Positions 19,944-31,985 of a stretch of 64,000 nt of DNA are shown piece by piece. Below the pieces are notes generated by a model that was given only the letters and a program-made list of their open reading frames with translations, did no database searches and was not told the origin of the DNA. How positions within the stretch are numbered: position 1 is the first letter of the stretch; every line of letters begins with the position of its first letter. The translations under genes were made by a program, and so were the position numbers. The DNA lies in NCBI GenBank assembly GCA_026724425.1, contig JAIUCV010001223.1:1-64000 (forward strand), written 5' to 3'. The stretch comes from Erythrophleum ivorense. Taxonomy: Eukaryota > Streptophyta > Magnoliopsida > Fabales > Fabaceae.

Positions 19944-22900
19944 GACTTACAAAATTACCACTATTTTCTTAGGTTTTTCATAATATCTTATTTAATCTGC
20001 ATTTTCTAGGTTCCCTGCTAATGTGGGTCCCGTTTAATGTTTCCAATCATATATTTAAAGATTATTTATTCCCCAAATAATGATAAGTTAAGGGATACAA
20101 AAAAGGTCCCGAAGAGTCTCCGAAGTCAAGTATGAAGGAGCCAGGGACTTAAATATGAAGAAAAGTTATATGCCGGGAAAAATGGATAAATTGTTCAAAA
20201 GTTTAGGGAACTCTAGTTCACCCTTTATTTGTGGCTTTAAGCACAAATATTAAAAAATTGAGCAAGAATCTCATAAATTCGTGACTCACAGTTAAACTCA
20301 GTTTGATGAGACGGGTCTAATGATGCCACGTTGTCCGAATGGTTGGGCGAGATCCGGTCCGGGATCTGATTTGCCTGATCAGTAACCCTGAGCTAGATAG
20401 AAAAAGAAGTTGTAAGAAATAGAAATAGCTAAAGGGCTAAGAAACCTTGAAGAAGTTTTAAGGGTTATTTATTCCCCTAATATTCCCATTCCTTTTAGAA
20501 AAAATTATCATAGTTTGTCCAGGTGGAAAATGACAATTTTGCCCCTGGACCCCCTAGATCCCCTAAAATCTCAAAAATTTTTATGGGTCCTATTCAGCTC
20601 ATACTTCTCATATACGAAGCTATTTCGTTCAAATTCTTTTTATTAAAGCTTAATAAATTCATTACATAAAATGCTAAATAATTAGAAAATCTTAATTTTA
20701 GGGATGTTACACTTGGGAGTTGGAATTAATGGGTAACAGAATCAAAGGCTTATAAAATGAATTTTTATTTTCCTGATGTACATGAGTGCTTGTAAGTATA
20801 TGGTTGATGACTCTAATAACATTATGGTTCAAATTTCCCTGTATTTTCTCAATGTAATTAGTTGAATGTCTTGTAACCCTAATTTATGATCATTAATCAC
20901 ATATTTAACCTTAATTACAATGATTAGAAGTTAGGGTCGTCACATAAGAGTCCCTATTTGTGTCCAATACAAATTATCTTGAGTTACCACACAAGAATCA
21001 AAGGACTAATAATTTAATGTTGAATTGAAACCTCAATCCCGCATCAAATCGCTAACTCTTGTCATTAGGATTAATGAAAACTTGAATTGAATGATTAATT
21101 AATCAATTAGCCTCTGAATTAATACCCTAAGATGTTTGATTAACTAATCAAACTCTAAGGAATCCTCAAATCAAACAATTAAGTATATAATTTCACTCAT
21201 ACATTTCATCAAACACCTTCATGCATACATGGAAAATTAAAGGAAAATACAAAATTCAGTGTTTAATCCAATCAATTAATCAACAAAAAGTCTCTTAATT
21301 AGTGTCTAACCAGCCACTAATTATAATTACACAAATTCTCAATCAAATACAACTTAACCAATCATGTACAATAAAAAGAAAAAGTGTAAGAAATTAAGAA
21401 AATCTTACCCAAAATTCTGTGTTCATCTCCATGGATTCAAGCTTCTCTGAGGACTTCTTCTAAGCTAATCACAAGTTGAGAGTTAATGCTTTATTGGAGA
21501 ATGGATAGAGGCGAGAAAAATGGAGGAAAATTGCATGGAAATGAATATAGCATGGAGGGGATGGCCTCTGGCTAGAGTGAATAAAATGGATTGTGTGTGA
21601 ATGATGATGATATGTGCGTCCCTTGATTCTCCTATTTTTATGATGGAATGGCATGATTATTCAATGGCTTGATCCCCCCTGATTTTGCCACGAATGCATT
21701 CTTTTAATCATGTCCTCCCTCATGTGGCCTTGCATGTGTTTTATTTAAAGTTTGTCCACGTGCTCCTTCTTTTGTTTTGTGTGTCACGCTTATCCCTTTG
21801 AGTCTCTGGATATGTTATTTTTATTCGATAAATGATTAGATGATGTGTGGTTGAGATGGCTTTATGCCTTTGGATGATGTGTAACGTGTAAATGATGTTG
21901 CTCGAGTCTTCTTCTTCAATTCTTCACATGTTGCCTCTTTGCTCATTTAGCTTGTAATTATTCCCACGTTAGCTCATAGTAATCATCTCTTCTTTAGCTA
22001 GCTCCTAGTTTTTACTTCACATGTCGATTTTCCTCTCCATTTAATACATTAGAACCTGCATGTTTGTGTCTTGCTTCATCACGTAAATCTCCATTCCATC
22101 TCCTCTTCAAGTAGCCAGTTAGACTCGTGCTTCCTCTCCATGTCAACGCCAAGCTCCATTTATTCCACTGTTTACATGCAGCCCTCGCTTCTTTAGCTGG
22201 TCCCATGGCTTCTTCTCACATTTTCAGCTTATGGTTTCACTCTTTTTAGTTACTACCTTTCATGTTTTATTGAACCCCTGCCTCATTTGTTGCTCCATGA
22301 ATTTTCCATGTCATCTTCTCTTACATGGTTCAGCTCACTTTGCTTCTTTTACCTACTCTGCTCAACGTTGTTCTCCAGCTCATTTTCCCATCATGTTTTT
22401 GACATTAATCCCCTTCACCATGTACTGTAGCTGGTGCTTCCTCCTCTTTTCTCTTCTGCAAAAAATCATGGCTTCTTCGTGCTATTCTTCTCTTCTGTTT
22501 TAACCACGTTGCTTACTTGCTTCTTCTTTTCATTCACATGCTCTGCTGCTTGCTTTTGTCTACAACCATGCTTCATGCAACTACTTGCTTTTGAACTCGT
22601 AGCTTTTCTTCTCTCCACATGCACGTTCTTCTCATCCACGTGTTTCTTTCTCTCCCACAATAACTTCACAAGCTCATAGCATTCCATCAAACTCATGGTT
22701 CATCTTTACTCTACTTTACATTCTCAAGCCCATTCATATGTTTCATGTATGGTGTTTGGAGGCTGCCTTCTTGTGTTTGTATGCATGTGTTTGTATGAGT
22801 AAGTGTACAAGGCTGGAGTTGCTGTGGTCAACTTAGAACTATGCATGGAAGCTTGTGAGCTTGTGTGAATGATGGTCTAGACTAGTGTGTTATGTTGGAA

Positions 22901-24669
22901 TGAGTAGTGGAAGGTGAGAGAGCTTATGAGTGTGCATGGATAAATGCTATACAAGTGTGTGAATGATGCATGTGGGCTGGTCAACAAGAGAATGAAGCTT
23001 ATGCAAGATTTGTGTTAGCTATGCTCTTTCCTTCTCTTGTTCCCACATTGATTTAAGCTTTCCATTCTCCAATTTTTAGTTCCACAAAAAGTACACTTGA
23101 AGCGCAATCTTCACCTTCTCTTCTTTAATTCAAATTCTCATTCAAGTTTCAATTGCCCATTAAAATCTACACAAAAGAATGAAAAATATTGAGTAGAATT
23201 ATCCACAAAATTATTTAAAAGAAATTCATGCATTAAAACTTAATAATTTTGCAAATTGATTCATAAAGTGCATAAATGGCTAATGAAATCAAATTCGACC
23301 TAATTAAACCCCTAAAGTCATATTTAGACACTAAAATGCCCAAGTTAGGGGGATTAAAATATATAAAATATCATGCTTATCAACCTTACCCATCACTAAA
23401 GGTCTTTTAGTACAATCTTACCCATCAAGAGCCAATTCAATCCAAATGCAAATGAATGTCTAGCAATTGCATTATAATCATCAAGCAATCAACAAGACAC
23501 ATAATTTTCAAATAATACATACAAGTAATTAAAAACATTTAGGCAAACCAAGCATACATATACAAGAATGGAGGAAAAGCTACCTTGACATAATGTTCCA
23601 ATTAGTTCCACTTGGTTTCTCTTTTCTTGTTCCATAGCTTTACACACACACTTGAATGTAAATTCACTTGTTTGCCCTAGACATACCAAATGAAGCACAA
23701 ATGCCACCATGCTTATAGTCATATTAGCCTTATGCATATCAAGTAGGGTTTTAAGTGCACTTATGGCCTATTTGAATGTATTATAAAGCAACTCTTATAG
23801 TTTAAATTTTTGACTCCAAAATCTTATTTAATATGAGTTATATGACTGTAATAGAATTCATTATAGTCTTCACATGCTTGATTTAACAAGTCTAGTACTA
23901 AGTTACTTTTTTAAGCCTAATTGAATCCTAAAAATTCACTTTTTAAAATAAGACTTCTAAATTCATTCTAATGGATCTATTAGTGTCTATAATTCATATC
24001 TGGACCATTTATAACTTTAGAATTAATGATAACTCTTCTTAGGCATTTAAACCTAGCCTTGGTCTAACCTACACTATAATGAGGGGCTAAGGGAGTTTTG
24101 CTTCTTCCAAGGATAATTTGATGTATATAGATTATCCATGACTCTTTTCTAGTTTAAATATAGTCTTGCATGGCTTTAAATGTCTTCCTAGGATTCCAAA
24201 ATTTTCAAGATGCAAACAAAACCTTAGGTGGCCTACTTTGCATTTTAAAGCTTCTTAATTGATTCCTTTTGTATTATCTTAATCTTTATGCTTCAAGACC
24301 CTTAATGCTATCAAGTTTTAGCCAAAATCAAATTCCCTTTATGTTTTTCATATCAAGGCCGAACCAATAAGGAAAGGAATCCCAAACAAAGAGTAAGTTT
24401 CCTATCGTATGTTATATACTATTTGAAAGTACTTTGAATGGAGATTATTATGGTGTAATTGATTTCCTTTAAGGGCTTCTTCCTCTATGGATTTAGCCAT
24501 AAAACTCCTTCTAGCTTACCCTCACCTAAGCTAAACTAAGGAAGATAAAGAACATAAAGGAGAAACAAGATTTTCACATAGTATCATACCTTGTTTTAAT
24601 AATTATCAAAAGGAGAATTCTATGCCATAGATGGTTGCTTCAACTTTTGTCCTTTGTCCAAGTGTTTAG

Positions 24670-25132
24670 TGTAAGTCCCACATCGGGTAGGAAGACCCTG
24701 GGTTAAGGCCATATAAGTAGGAGTAGTACTTTTCCCACCAACGTCGTATTTTCTTAGGAGCTAATGGGAGAAGTCATCTTCCAAAAAGAACAAAACCCCA
24801 GCTACAGAACCCAGTTTCGGACATGGTCAGACTGGGGACAATATCGTTGGAGGCTCTATATGGAGGTAGTATCAGAGCCGGCCTAGCTACATGTGTAACC
24901 CGAGGACAGGTCGGCCCCAAAGGGGGGTGGAAATGTAAGTGCTACATCAGATAGAAAGACCCTGGGCTAAAGCCATATAAGTGATAGTAGTACTTTCCCC
25001 ACCAACAAGGCATTTTCTTAGGAACTAATGGGAGAAGCCATCTTCTATGAAGAATAAAACCCTGGCTAGGGAACCCGGTTTCGGACATGGCTAGACCAGG
25101 GATAATATTGCTGGAGGCTCTGTATGGAGGCA
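24670..25132 (+). mobile_element. TRIM (terminal-repeat retrotransposon in miniature)
   Basis: Two direct repeats of 199 bp, 24670-24868 and 24934-25132, begin TGTAAGT and end GTATGGAGGCA or a close variant. Between them, 65 bp contain GTATCAGAGCC (24869-24879), an initiator-Met primer-site match, and a polypurine tract AAAGGGGGGTGG (24919-24930). LTR-PBS-PPT-LTR in under 500 bp with no coding capacity defines a TRIM. The repeats begin with a CCCACATC or GCTACATC phrase common in plant TRIMs. The flanks (tttag before, taaat after) are not a matching target duplication; the element sits exactly at the edge of LTR copy C-II. Confidence 0.87.
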
Positions 25133-26885
25133 TAAATGTAATATCTTAGTCTCTTTACCCTTATATATTAGTACCATAAGCTATCTCATTTATAACATGC
25201 ATGATGGAGCACCATTTCAAGGAAGAACATACCTTACATAAAGAAAATATTAAATATTTTAAATGTATATATTTGTGTTACATAAGGTTTCATTCCCTCA
25301 TCTTATACTTCATGGATCATGTGAACTCATCCATATCATTTTCTGGTCTTAGCACATCCATACAAGTCATACTCATCACATTTGGTCTCATTCACTTTAG
25401 GTTTAAAGCTACATCAAATAAATTCCATGGTTTGCTCATAGGTTCAGAATTCAATTTTCTGATACAAATTTTGCAAATTCATACTAATTTTAAAAAAATC
25501 TAAATCAAGCAAATAATACCATTATAGAAATTTGTAGATGTATACTTTTTAATAAAAATAAGTCCAAATCAATGCAGTAGCCTTAAGCCACCAAAAATTG
25601 ATAGAACATTAACATAAGTTAGGCTACATTACTAGTACTGTCATACAATTTCAAAAATTCATATCTCCCTCAACAGAACTCCAAATGAGGTGATCTCAAT
25701 GGCTATGGAAAGCTTATGGTATCTAGTTTATGCTTGTAAAATTTCATTAGCATTGGACTTCATTTGGCCTATGTGTGACATAGAGAAGAAAACTAACCAA
25801 ATGAACAGTAACCATACCATTTCTGCATAATTTGGCCAACTTTGAAAAATCATAATAAATTCTCTAGGGCTCCAAATTGTGTGCTCTTTATCTTTGTAAA
25901 TTTTATGGAAAAACTCATTCATTTGGTCATACTTTGGTTTAGCATACCATTTGGTCAAAATTAAAGTTCAAAATGGCATCTCAAGAGACCAAATGGCCTT
26001 TCTTGCTTTCGACAACCACTTGGGCAAGTTTAAAAGTATAAACACCATACATAAAAGCATGCCAACTGATGCAAATCACTATAGAGCTCAATCCCACCTT
26101 GCTACATCCATATCAATACAAGAACATCAAGTCATATAATGGCAAAGGAGTGGCAAAATCTCACATTCTCATTCATCTAGCTTCTATATTGATACATACA
26201 CTATTTGTACATATATTAAAACATGTTCAAGGGTTTACATCATAGATATATCTCATGGGTACATAGTTTGACATTAAAATACAATTAAACAAACCATTTC
26301 TCTATCTTGCCATAATCTTATTTCTCATACTTGTTGGCCTCCATTTCCTTGACTACTTGGCTCACTTAGACATAGTTAGATATGTATGGGGGAAGAGTGA
26401 GATTCAAAGAATCTTAATAGCTTTTAACTCTTTCAAACATACATAATGGATACATAAACAAGTCAAAGAATGCAAGCATGATATTCAAGCAACTAATGAA
26501 CATGTATAAGGCATTTTCCTTATCATATAAACTCATACATAACAAACATAAGCTCTCAAGGGCATTGGTCTAGCCTCACCCACTTTCAAGAGACTTTTGA
26601 CTAAACCTCACTCCTCTTGAGACTTTTGGTTTTGTCTCACTCATTTCTAGGGATTTTTAGCTCATGCTCACCCTTGTCAAGGGACTTTTGGCACAACCAA
26701 ACCCATGCAAGCCATTATGCAATCATAATCACATTTCAAGAAACATAGTGGTACCATAACATGTAAGCATAGGCTAGAAACACTTCTCATGGCTTAAACA
26801 CACATACAAGCACTCAAGGACAAGCAAACATCCAAGCCATGTATGAGAGAAAGGTTAAAGAGCTACCTTGAAGTAAGAATACAAC

Positions 26886-29800
26886 TGTAACACCATAATT
26901 CTAGAACTCATTTCACATGCATGTTAAGCTTCCTTCCATTACTACATAAGAAGAGGAAGGAAAACTCAATAAAAATAATCAATTTCTTTGCGTTGCGTAG
27001 TAGATGAATTCTTCATTCGGTATCCCGTGGACCATATGAACTCATTTAACTCATTCTTAAATTTAATTATACTAATACAACTCAAAACCATCCAAGGAAG
27101 TGGCCTAAAACTCGTGCAAGTGGATGGAATACACAAAAACACTAAGTGCAGCCTTGGCTAGAATTTCCAGCTTTTTATCATAAATTTTGAAAAATTATAA
27201 CTAATTCTAAAAAACTCAAAATCATGCATTCTTTACCATTATAGAAAGTTAAAAATGTTTAATTTATGCTAAAAATATATCTAGACCTCAATAGAGGTTG
27301 ATAGCCACCGAAAATTGATGGAATAGTACCAGAGGTTGACTATCTCTATTGGTACTATCCTCCATTTTCAAAAATTCATATCTCCCTACTCAGAGGTCCA
27401 ATTGGGGTGATCTTGGTGGCCATGGAAAGCTTATCATGTCTAGTTTATATTTGTAAGATTCATAAGCATAGGACATCATTTGGGCCTTGAATGATACAGC
27501 CCAAGTTTTTGACCATATGAACAGTGTTTGCATCAGTTCAACAGAAAAATGCCAACTTTAGAAATTTATAATTAATTCCACAGAGCTCTAAATAATTTGT
27601 TCTTTGGCTTTCCAAAAATCTCTAGATAAGATATATATGTGCGTGCCAAATTTCAATGACAAATTTGTTCATTTGGTCAGATCTTGACTTTGGGTTGTGA
27701 AATGGTCATTTTTAAGTCTTACCAAGGGTTCAAATGGTCCATTTTAAGTTCTAAAGCAACCATGACCACTTGATCATGTGGGAATGCACTAAAATGACCT
27801 TTTAAACTTGTATCAAAAGTGCATAAACCCAAAATTTGAAAACTCACTCTCTCACCCCATGCCATACACAAGATCACACATGCTTTTCATTGCCATTCAC
27901 TACCCAAAATACACATTACCACTCATTTGGCGCTAAAACTCATACATACATCAAACATTTGGGTAATTACATATGTTCAAATGATTACATAACTATTCCA
28001 TTATAGGATTACATCATATGCCATGTGTATGGCTACAAAAAAGATAAAACTAGGCATTTTGATGTTAAGCTCTTATCTTCCAAGTTGATGGCTTCCATTA
28101 CTTTGCTCACTTAGTCCACCTAGTATGTTAAGACATTGAAGAGGAGGGAATGAGATTCAAAGAATCCCAATAGATCATATCTCTTTTAATCACACATAAA
28201 GAATGTAAAACAAGTCTTAAAAATGCATGCATGAATATCATGAAGTGTGCAATCATTCAATAAGCATTCTTGGCACTTGAAGAAGTCATACAAAGCATAT
28301 ATAGGCTGGCCAAGTAAGTGGATTAGCCTAATCCAATCTCTTATGAATTTTGGACTTGCTTCACCCATTTTCTCTAAGAGGTTTTGACTCAACCTCACTC
28401 TTAGAAGTCAACCTCACTCTTGGGAGACTCTTTGCTTTATCTCAACCAATTTTAAAGGTTCTTGGCTCATCCTCACCATGGCTAAGGGCTTTTGGCTTCA
28501 CCATACTCAAGCAAACCCAAGCACACATACTAGGCATCATTTGAAAATATATTGCAATATCATGGTACCATAATACATATACACATGCTAAAACATTTTT
28601 CATCGTTTAAAGCACATATACACATATTCAAAGACAAGTTAAGCACACATTCATGCATGAGAGAAGGAGAAGTGAGCTACCTTTGTTACAACCACACACT
28701 TTTTCTCTTGGAAATGCTCTCCCTTCCTTGGCCTTACACACACAAAGGTGTGGGATTTGCTTTTCTTTGCCTAAACACAATATATGGAAGCCCATTAAGT
28801 TCTTGGAATCATTTCTAAGGCTATACATCTATTTAGAGCTCTAACTTTTTCTTATAGTTTATTTATGGTTCCTAAATACACCTTATGAGGCAACATCCAT
28901 CAATTGAGTTCTAGGCTCTATTCTTTCCTTTCATTTATGATTCTTGACTCCTTTTAAGCCTCTTGGAGTCATTATACAATTAAAATAAAGAGTCTAACTA
29001 CATGTTGCTTCCTTAGGTCATATTATGGAACCTATGACACCAATTCATTTTCTAGGCCTTCTAAATTTTTTCTAAGGTTTCTCCTCATCTTCACTCATCA
29101 TATATGACTTAAAAGTGAGTTTGAAAAAATTTAAAACTATCCTTAGGTACCCTAACCCTTCTAAGCTGAGCCTATGCATCTCTTTGGCATCCGTGGAGCT
29201 TGTTTTGTTTTCTTAGTGGAAGATGCATATAGGAAGCCTTCTAGAGATCTTAGAAGCTCATTCAAACATTCATTTAAGCCTAAAAATTATTGTTTCAAAT
29301 CAGATTTTGCATGGGACACTTGAAAACCCTAGATTTGCTATCTTAATTTTTTATAGTTGTTTGTTAATTCCTTTTCCATATTCTTATTCTCTACACTCCA
29401 TTTTCCAAGATTCACCCTTGGTTCTATCTAAAATCCAAGCCCTCTTGGACTTCCCTAAGTTGGACGAACCATGGAGAAAGAGGAAGCAAGAGATAGCTAC
29501 CATGGAAGGAAGATTTACCTTGTTTTCCTTAGTTTCTTGCTTGTTTCTCACTTTCCTTGGCCTCTTCTCTTCAAATCCGAATTTTTCCCTATGTGCTTCC
29601 CTTAAAAAAGATCCAAGAACTTCAATAAAAATCATAGGAAGAAGGAAAAATGGAGAAGAAGAGGTTTACTAGAGAGAAAGTATGAAAAAACTAAGAAATT
29701 CCATACCTTTTGCCTTGTTTTTCTCCTCCCTTTTCCCTTCTCTTGGTGTGCCTCAAACCCTAGCTCTCTCCTCTGGTTTAGGGCAAAAACAATTGTATCT

Positions 29801-30378
29801 AAATAAGTGAGGAGGTGGGGCGCCTCATATATATATAGGGAAGTTATGAAAGACTTCTCAAAAATTCTAATTTTGCCCCCTTCATCTTGGCATTTTTCAT
29901 TTCCAGTTCGTTTTAGCTCCTTTTTGAGAACCATATTTTTCTTTATGAAATTTAGGTCCTCAATTTAATAAAATACCTTTGGGATCACTCAAATTGGAGT
30001 CAAAACCTTCCTGAATGAATTCGTCAAAGTTCGAGTCAACTAATGTTGAAAAATGTCCACCAGAGGGGTTTTAACTGTCCCGAGGCTTCCCATAGTTTTT
30101 AGGGTCTCTGAGAACTCTAGAGAACTTAAAAATTTCTTTTAAAAATTCCTCCTATGTGAATTCTAAAATTTGCTCAAAATTATGAAAATACCATTACGTT
30201 TCGTCAACCTTTTGTTCAATTTTGTTTCTTCATTCTAGCTCTATTTTTCTTTTCGTCTGAACTTGAGATTCTCATTTTTAGGAGTCTAGAATGCTACTTA
30301 AATTTTTTTGGACCTTTTTGAGCTATTTGGTTTGAAAATGTATCTATTTCCGTTGTTTAACAAAAATCAGATATTACA
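26886..30378 (-). mobile_element. Solo LTR C-III
   Basis: Begins TGTAACACCATAATTC at 26886 and ends CAGATATTACA at 30378, 3493 bp, with exact target duplication acaac at 26881-26885 and 30379-30383. It is inserted in C-II; sequence before and after joins at a position matching other copies (GAGCTACCTT...CACTTTCTCTTG). Open frames such as 29223-29672 and 28186-28398 have no known domain, and equivalent frames in other copies are broken. Confidence 0.9.
29826..29838 (-). promoter_or_regulatory. TATA-type box in LTR C-III
   Basis: The minus strand reads CCTATATATATATG followed by AGGCGCCCCAC. It lies about 550 bp inside the LTR in the transcribed direction. Counterparts stand at the same relative place in other copies (near 46291-46302, 52126-52136 and 60923-60932), so this is likely the U3 promoter of family C. 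Confidence 0.6.
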
Positions 30379-31985
30379 ACAACACTTTCTCTTGAAATTC
30401 TTCTTCTTTTTTGGCCAAGCCTTGCAATTAGGTGGCCCTTGGTTCTCTTGGCCTAGACACATTAAAAGAGACGTAAATCACTTATGGAAATAAGCCTTGG
30501 CATCATACACACTTTATATGAAGCTACTTTGTTATATGGTTCCATTATACTTCCATACAAGACCTTATAAAGCAACTAGGAGAATTCATGGTCTTGGCTC
30601 CCATTTCTCATTCATTCTAGGTCTCTTGACTACTTTTAGATTCCTTGGAGTCATCACACTTTTATTTTAAGGAACCTAGCTATAAGTTGCTTTATAATGT
30701 CACATTATGGAGCTTATACCTTTATCTCATATTCTATGACTTCTAAATTTTTTTGAAGGCTTCTACTAATATTTTTCTATCATATTTAGTCCCATTCTAG
30801 GCTTAAAACATATTAAAACACTCCCTAGGTGCCACTTCTAGCTTAGGCCGAGACTATACTTCCTTTGGCACTAATGGAAGTTGTTTTGCTTTCTTTGATG
30901 AGAGATGCATGTGAGAGGCTTCCTTGATGTCTTGAGAACTCATTCATACTCTTAGACAACTTAAGTTATCATTAGGAAGTTTCATATTTGCCAAGGTGCT
31001 ACTAAATCCCTAAATTCTATAACTTGCATTCTAAAGCTTCCTTTTCAATTCTAGATGTATATTCTTAATTCTCACACTCCATAACCCATGGTTCCATCAA
31101 GAATACATGAAGAAAAACTTTCCCCCTCACTTTCTCTCTATAGATTGAAGTTTAAATGACTTGGAAACATAAGATTTTGCAAGTGTTTCAAGTAAAGTTT
31201 TATCTTAAAATGGAGCTCTTTTCATGTAGATTATTTTCCACTAATTGGTTTCCTAAAAAGGGTTTCTTTTTGGCTTATTTTAGACATGAATCTTCAAGTT
31301 TTCAAGAAAAGAAAACCACCATTAGAGAGCTCTTAGAGAGAGGAACAACTTTCCTAACTAGCGCGGGATGAAACAGGGCTGTTTACTTACCTAAACAGAA
31401 GCTTAAACTTCTTCTCTCTCCCTTCTCTTAGTGTCATGCCATAGCTCTCTAAAAATCTAAAAATGGAAGCTTGGAGAAGATGATAAGGTGTAATCTTACT
31501 TAAGAAGCCTCTTTTACAATTTTTCAAAATGACCATTTTGTTGCCACGTACCTGTTTGCTCCGTTTAGGCTTATTTTAACTCCTTTTTGAAAACCATCTT
31601 TTCTATAATAAAATTTAAGTCCTATAATTCATAAAATGGCTTTGGTTTCATCCAAATTAAATTTAATACCTTCCTAAATTAACTGATCAAAGTTTAGGTC
31701 AACTGGTGCTCTAAAATGCAAACCGGAGGAGTTTAAACCATTCTAGGGGTTTCTATGATTTTTAGGGCATCTTAGAACCTCGAGAAACTCATTTTTCCCA
31801 TTTAAAAATGCTTCCTTTGAGTTTTCTAAAAAGTGACCAAAATTATAAAAATGCCACTGTATCTTTGTTAAATTTCATCTGATTATTCTAGCTCTGTTTT
31901 CAGGACACCTCTGACCTTGGATTTTGAGGTTTAGATTATTATTTTAATTTTATTGGATCTCAAATCATTCTATCTGGGGGACTTC

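Larger units (their letters stand above)
6791..20711. mobile_element. Solo LTR B, interrupted by the MULE
   Basis: B begins TGTAATATCTCTTC at 6791 and ends GGGATGTTACA at 20711. The target duplication is cttag (6786-6790) against cttgg (20712-20716), one mismatch. Without the MULE and its duplication the LTR is about 3.76 kb (6791-9507 and 19667-20711). No coding domain is visible in either part; open frames at 7.1-7.9 kb and 8.7-9.3 kb are short and in low-complexity or repeat sequence. I interpret it as a solo LTR of a gypsy-like element inserted into A1. Its transcription direction is not clear. Confidence 0.75.
4062..20944. mobile_element. Solo LTR A1 (host of nested insertions)
   Basis: A1 starts TGTAACACCCCAAAATTAAT at 4062 and ends GGGTCGTCACA at 20944, with an exact 5-bp target duplication taaga at 4057-4061 and 20945-20949. 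Its own sequence is 4062-6785 and 20717-20944, about 2.95 kb. The rest is LTR B with the MULE inside. It matches A2 (39583-42230) along its length, for instance the block around GCAAGTGGATGAA and the shared end. No internal region or second LTR is present, so it is a solo LTR. Strand is uncertain; by analogy with families ending GGTGTTACA the element may read leftward. Short open frames here are not genes. Confidence 0.88.
3740..23382 (-). mobile_element. Proposed copia 5' LTR, split by insertion of LTR A1
   Basis: On the minus strand the LTR would begin TGATAAGCATGA at 23382 and end in CA at 3740. Only 3740-4061 and 20945-23382 belong to it, about 2.75 kb once the LTR A1 insertion (4062-20944 plus one copy of taaga) is removed. 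TG and CA ends, a PBS-like motif just inside 3740, and a change of sequence type at 23382 (family C starts at 23383) support this. The 3' LTR is outside the window, so the limits cannot be checked by comparison. The 20950-23382 part has only short open frames and C/T-rich patches; I see no gene there. Confidence 0.55.

Noticed and set aside
22231..22696. Cys- and Phe-rich frames on the plus strand in 22.2-22.7 kb
   Set aside because: They arise from a C/T-rich patch of the proposed copia LTR, overlap on both strands and have no motif.
24869..24879. Possible tRNA-Met gene fragment
   Set aside because: Only the short 3'-end complement is present, placed between two direct repeats; it is a primer binding site.
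26540..26700. Recurring GACTTTTGGCT...CTCACC phrases resembling a spaced repeat array (also near 37320-37520)
   Set aside because: Spacing is irregular and the phrases diverge; every family-C LTR carries them. Not a CRISPR array.
29223..29672. 149-codon plus-strand frame in C-III
   Set aside because: Equivalent positions in C-IV, C-IX and C-X are broken, and it runs against the coding direction of the family.
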